DNA from: JANYCG01 sp031365665
GTDB taxonomy: Bacteria > Pseudomonadota > Gammaproteobacteria > Burkholderiales > Burkholderiaceae_C
NCBI GenBank assembly: GCA_031365665.1
Contig: JANLYO010000300.1
Coordinates: forward strand, 1 to 33,671
Length of the DNA stretch: 33,671 nucleotides
Direction: 5' to 3'
A program made the translations under genes and the position numbers. Shown piece after piece: positions 32,781-33,671 of this stretch. Position 1 is the stretch's first letter. Each line of letters begins with the position of its first letter. Under the pieces are notes generated by a model, which searched no databases, was not told where the DNA came from, and worked only from the letters and a program-made list of their open reading frames with translations.

Positions 32781-33671
32781 ATGAGTGATTCACAACCGAT
32801 CTACGCTGGCATTGATGTCAGCAAGGCTACCCTGGATTTGGCCTTGGGGCCAGACACCGAGGTGCTGAGTTTTGCCAATGACGATGCCGGACATTGCGCT
32901 TTGGTCACCGCCTTGAAGGCCCAGCGCGGGCCAGTCGCCCTGGTAGTGCTCGAAGCCACTGGAGGGTACGAGTTTGCCTGTGCCGCAGCGCTTCAAAGCG
33001 CGGGCCTTGTGGCGGCAGTGGTCAATGCGCGCCAAGCTCGCGACTTCGCCCGCGCCATGGGGCATTTGGCCAAGACCGACCGCATCGATGCGCAGGGGCT
33101 GGCGCATCTGGCCAGCGTGTTGGCGCTGCGCAAAGACTTGGCCCGGTTGACGGCGCCGCTGCCCGATGCCCAGCAGCAGGCACTTCGCGCCTTGGTCGCG
33201 CGCAGACGCCAGTTGGTGCAGATGAAGACGGCAGAAAACCACCACTTGCACACTGGTGTGGCACCGGCCAAGAAGAGCATCAAAGCCATGATCAACGCCA
33301 TCAAGACGCAGTTGCGCCATGTCGAGGACGACATCGCCACCCACGTCAAGGCCCATTGCCAGGCGCTGGCAAGCCAGTTGTCGGCGGTGCGTGGGATGGG
33401 CGACAAAACGGCGGCGGTGCTGATTGCAGAGTTGCCCGAATTGGGGAAGCTGTCGCGCCGCCAGATCAGCGCCCTGGCGGGTGTGGCTCCAATGAACCAT
33501 GATTCGGGGCGCTGCAGCGGCAAACGCTCCATCTATGGCGGTCGAGCAGGTGTGCGTGCCGCGCTGTATATGGCGGCTTTGGTCGCTTCGCGTTACAACC
33601 CGGTGATCAAAGCCTTTTACCAGCGCCTGCTGTCTGCGGGGAAACCAAAGAAATTGGCGCTGACGGCCTGC
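32781..33671 (+). CDS. IS110-family recombinase (transposase), C-terminus missing
   Basis: Open from the ATG at 32781 to the window end, 297 residues without a stop; family members are usually about 320-350. The RuvC-like DEDD domain is clear: GIDVSKATLDLAL (Asp12), VLEATGGYE (Glu58) and KTDRIDAQ (Asp100, Asp103). The C-terminal Tnp domain has RGMGDKTAAVLIAELPE, LAGVAPMNHDSGRCSG with the likely catalytic Ser242, and GGRAGVRAALYMAALVASRY. The enzyme cuts and rejoins DNA directed by an RNA in the best-studied members. No frame damage is seen, so the copy may be active. An AAGGG lies about 7 nt upstream of the start. Confidence 0.92.
   Translation, partial: MSDSQPIYAGIDVSKATLDLALGPDTEVLSFANDDAGHCALVTALKAQRGPVALVVLEATGGYEFACAAALQSAGLVAAVVNARQARDFARAMGHLAKTDRIDAQGLAHLASVLALRKDLARLTAPLPDAQQQALRALVARRRQLVQMKTAENHHLHTGVAPAKKSIKAMINAIKTQLRHVEDDIATHVKAHCQALASQLSAVRGMGDKTAAVLIAELPELGKLSRRQISALAGVAPMNHDSGRCSGKRSIYGGRAGVRAALYMAALVASRYNPVIKAFYQRLLSAGKPKKLALTAC

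Larger units (their letters stand above)
32577..33671 (+). mobile_element. IS110-family insertion sequence, left part (cut by window edge)
   Basis: The recombinase gene at 32781 marks the element and the window ends inside it. IS110 elements lack long terminal inverted repeats and leave no clear target duplication, so the left boundary cannot be fixed by eye; the start given here is the long inverted repeat and may be off by about 100 bp either way. The non-coding region before the gene is compatible with a guide (bridge) RNA. Confidence 0.6.

Noticed and set aside
1..33671. CRISPR arrays, rRNA or tRNA genes
   Set aside because: No regularly spaced direct repeats were seen, and no rRNA or tRNA sequence signature was recognised on either strand.

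Overview
The window looks like a chromosomal segment of a GC-rich betaproteobacterium of the order Burkholderiales, most likely Comamonadaceae (Rhodoferax/Polaromonas-like). This rests on the recognisable proteins, on gene neighbourhoods such as scpB-rluB-ndk and odhA-odhB-lpdA-zapE, and on A/T-rich intergenic islands in a GC-rich background. The family-level placement is inference.

Layout. 1-5095 is housekeeping: the 5' end of ndk, then rluB, scpB and rluD on the minus strand, with the outer-membrane assembly lipoprotein gene bamD divergent from rluD. 5058-9974 holds a YoaA/DinG-type helicase with a small DUF465 gene in front of it, a solitary PP2C-type phosphatase, a secreted coiled-coil protein and the ATPase ZapE. 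10060-15682 is the 2-oxoglutarate dehydrogenase operon (odhA-odhB-lpdA, minus strand). 15941-18878 is a two-gene cell-surface module: a TPR plus beta-barrel outer-membrane protein resembling Slam/type 11 secretion pores, and an exported FecR-domain protein with a glycine-rich barrel-like C-terminus. 19059-23100 is a glycosyltransferase locus: a GT4-like enzyme diverges across only 25 bp from a GT2 enzyme and a TPR-GT41 (OGT/HMW1C-like) enzyme. 23211-27845 is a regulatory island: an ECF sigma factor and its anti-sigma partner diverge from a DUF2330 exported protein and an RnfD/NqrB-like membrane protein, around a control region rich in inverted repeats. 28022-32421 is metabolic: a propionyl-CoA ligase (prpE), an isochorismatase-like hydrolase, and an HpaB/4-hydroxybutyryl-CoA-dehydratase-like flavoprotein that lacks part of the iron-sulfur site. 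32577 to the end is the left part of an IS110-family element with a structured non-coding region before its recombinase gene, cut by the window edge.

The most unusual observations are these. (1) Five intergenic sites (338-437, 10006-10056, 18901-18995, 23108-23204, 27898-27994) appear to be copies of one short element; each lies directly behind a stop codon with a palindrome towards the gene. Four share the same internal spacing to within a base or two. (2) The TPR-barrel/FecR-barrel pair is a candidate secretion system with its cargo, beside a GT41 glycosyltransferase. (3) The lipoyl hairpin of OdhB has most of its hydrophobic residues replaced by polar ones. (4) The HpaB-like protein has lost two of four expected cluster ligands. 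(5) The IS110 5' region could encode a bridge RNA. No tRNA, rRNA or CRISPR array was seen.
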